The position numbers and the translations under genes are program-made. Below are positions 6,691-6,876 of a stretch of 6,876 bases of DNA, piece after piece; within the stretch, counting starts at the first letter, position 1; every line of letters starts with the position of its first letter. The notes below the pieces were generated by a model that was not told where the DNA came from, searched no databases, and saw only the letters and a list, made by a program, of their open reading frames with translations. The stretch is from Desulfobulbaceae bacterium (GTDB lineage Bacteria > Desulfobacterota > Desulfobulbia > Desulfobulbales > Desulfocapsaceae), in NCBI GenBank assembly GCA_031256095.1, contig JAIRRG010000122.1:1-6876 (forward strand), read 5' to 3'.

Positions 6691-6696
6691 CAAGCG

Positions 6697-6876
6697 ATGC
6701 GATGCCAAAAATGTGGATTTATTTCTTTTGACACCCTCGATTTCTGCCGGAAATGCGCCAAGCCTCTCGGATCGCTGGCCATGATGCTGCGCGGATCAAC
6801 TCATAATTACCAAGCTCCGGTATTCCTGCACCCCGCCCAGCTGGAAAAAGATACGGAGATTTTGCCTGGCCCATCG
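6697..6876 (+). CDS. Zinc-ribbon protein, N-terminal fragment, function unknown
   Basis: Sixty codons are open to the right edge of the window. The N-terminus MRCQKCGFISF begins a zinc ribbon with Cys3/Cys6 and Cys17/Cys20 (CQKC and CRKC), separated by 10 residues containing FISFDTLDF. This arrangement typically binds one structural zinc ion. After residue 25 the sequence is not recognisable and looks like a linker leading to a domain outside the window. Such ribbon-initiated proteins of unknown function are familiar from deltaproteobacterial genomes, often with membrane or low-complexity C-termini, but I cannot tell what follows here. The strong ribosome binding site and the 159-bp gap from nadC suggest it has its own promoter. 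Confidence 0.75.
   Translation, partial: MRCQKCGFISFDTLDFCRKCAKPLGSLAMMLRGSTHNYQAPVFLHPAQLEKDTEILPGPS

Noticed and set aside
6610..6696. Possible c-di-GMP (GEMM) riboswitch before the zinc-ribbon gene
   Set aside because: The conserved GGCAAACC, GNRA tetraloop and GGGACGCAAAG blocks are not present.

Overview
The window is GC-rich (high 50s percent by eye), densely coded bacterial chromosome with two divergent transcription units and the start of a third gene. The proteins suggest a Desulfobacterota (former deltaproteobacterial) genome. The valyl-tRNA synthetase is the form with two Cys4 zinc clusters and a VLHMGHALNN active-site segment, unlike the E. coli-type enzyme, and the start of a short CxxC...CxxC zinc-ribbon protein follows nadC. 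This placement is inference from remembered family sequences, not from a search.

Left, minus strand (1-1230): a membrane-anchored or exported DUF3465 protein is followed 8 bp later by epd, an erythrose-4-phosphate dehydrogenase cut by the left edge. The two are probably co-transcribed and translationally coupled. Epd feeds the DXP-dependent pyridoxal phosphate pathway; the DUF3465 protein has no known role.

Divergent intergenic region (1231-1397): it holds overlapping promoter-like elements for both directions and a perfect 19-bp hairpin (8-bp arms, 3-nt loop) that would lie in the dgt leader.

Right, plus strand (1398-6537): dgt (HD-domain dNTP triphosphohydrolase), valS, a MacroD-type ADP-ribose hydrolase gene and nadC (quinolinate phosphoribosyltransferase). 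They run in one direction with gaps of 43, 4 and 8 bp, which is a likely operon. The macro-domain/nadC pair joins removal of ADP-ribose products of NAD with de novo NAD synthesis.

Right end (6538-6876): a 159-bp gap carries a weak terminator candidate, a promoter candidate and two small inverted repeats. It is followed by a well-defined ribosome binding site and the first 60 codons of a zinc-ribbon protein of unknown function.

No mobile element, CRISPR array, tRNA, rRNA or recognisable riboswitch was found. I see mostly ordinary housekeeping genes and no clear undescribed system. The points most worth following are the DUF3465-epd pair, the macro-nadC pair and the dgt leader hairpin.
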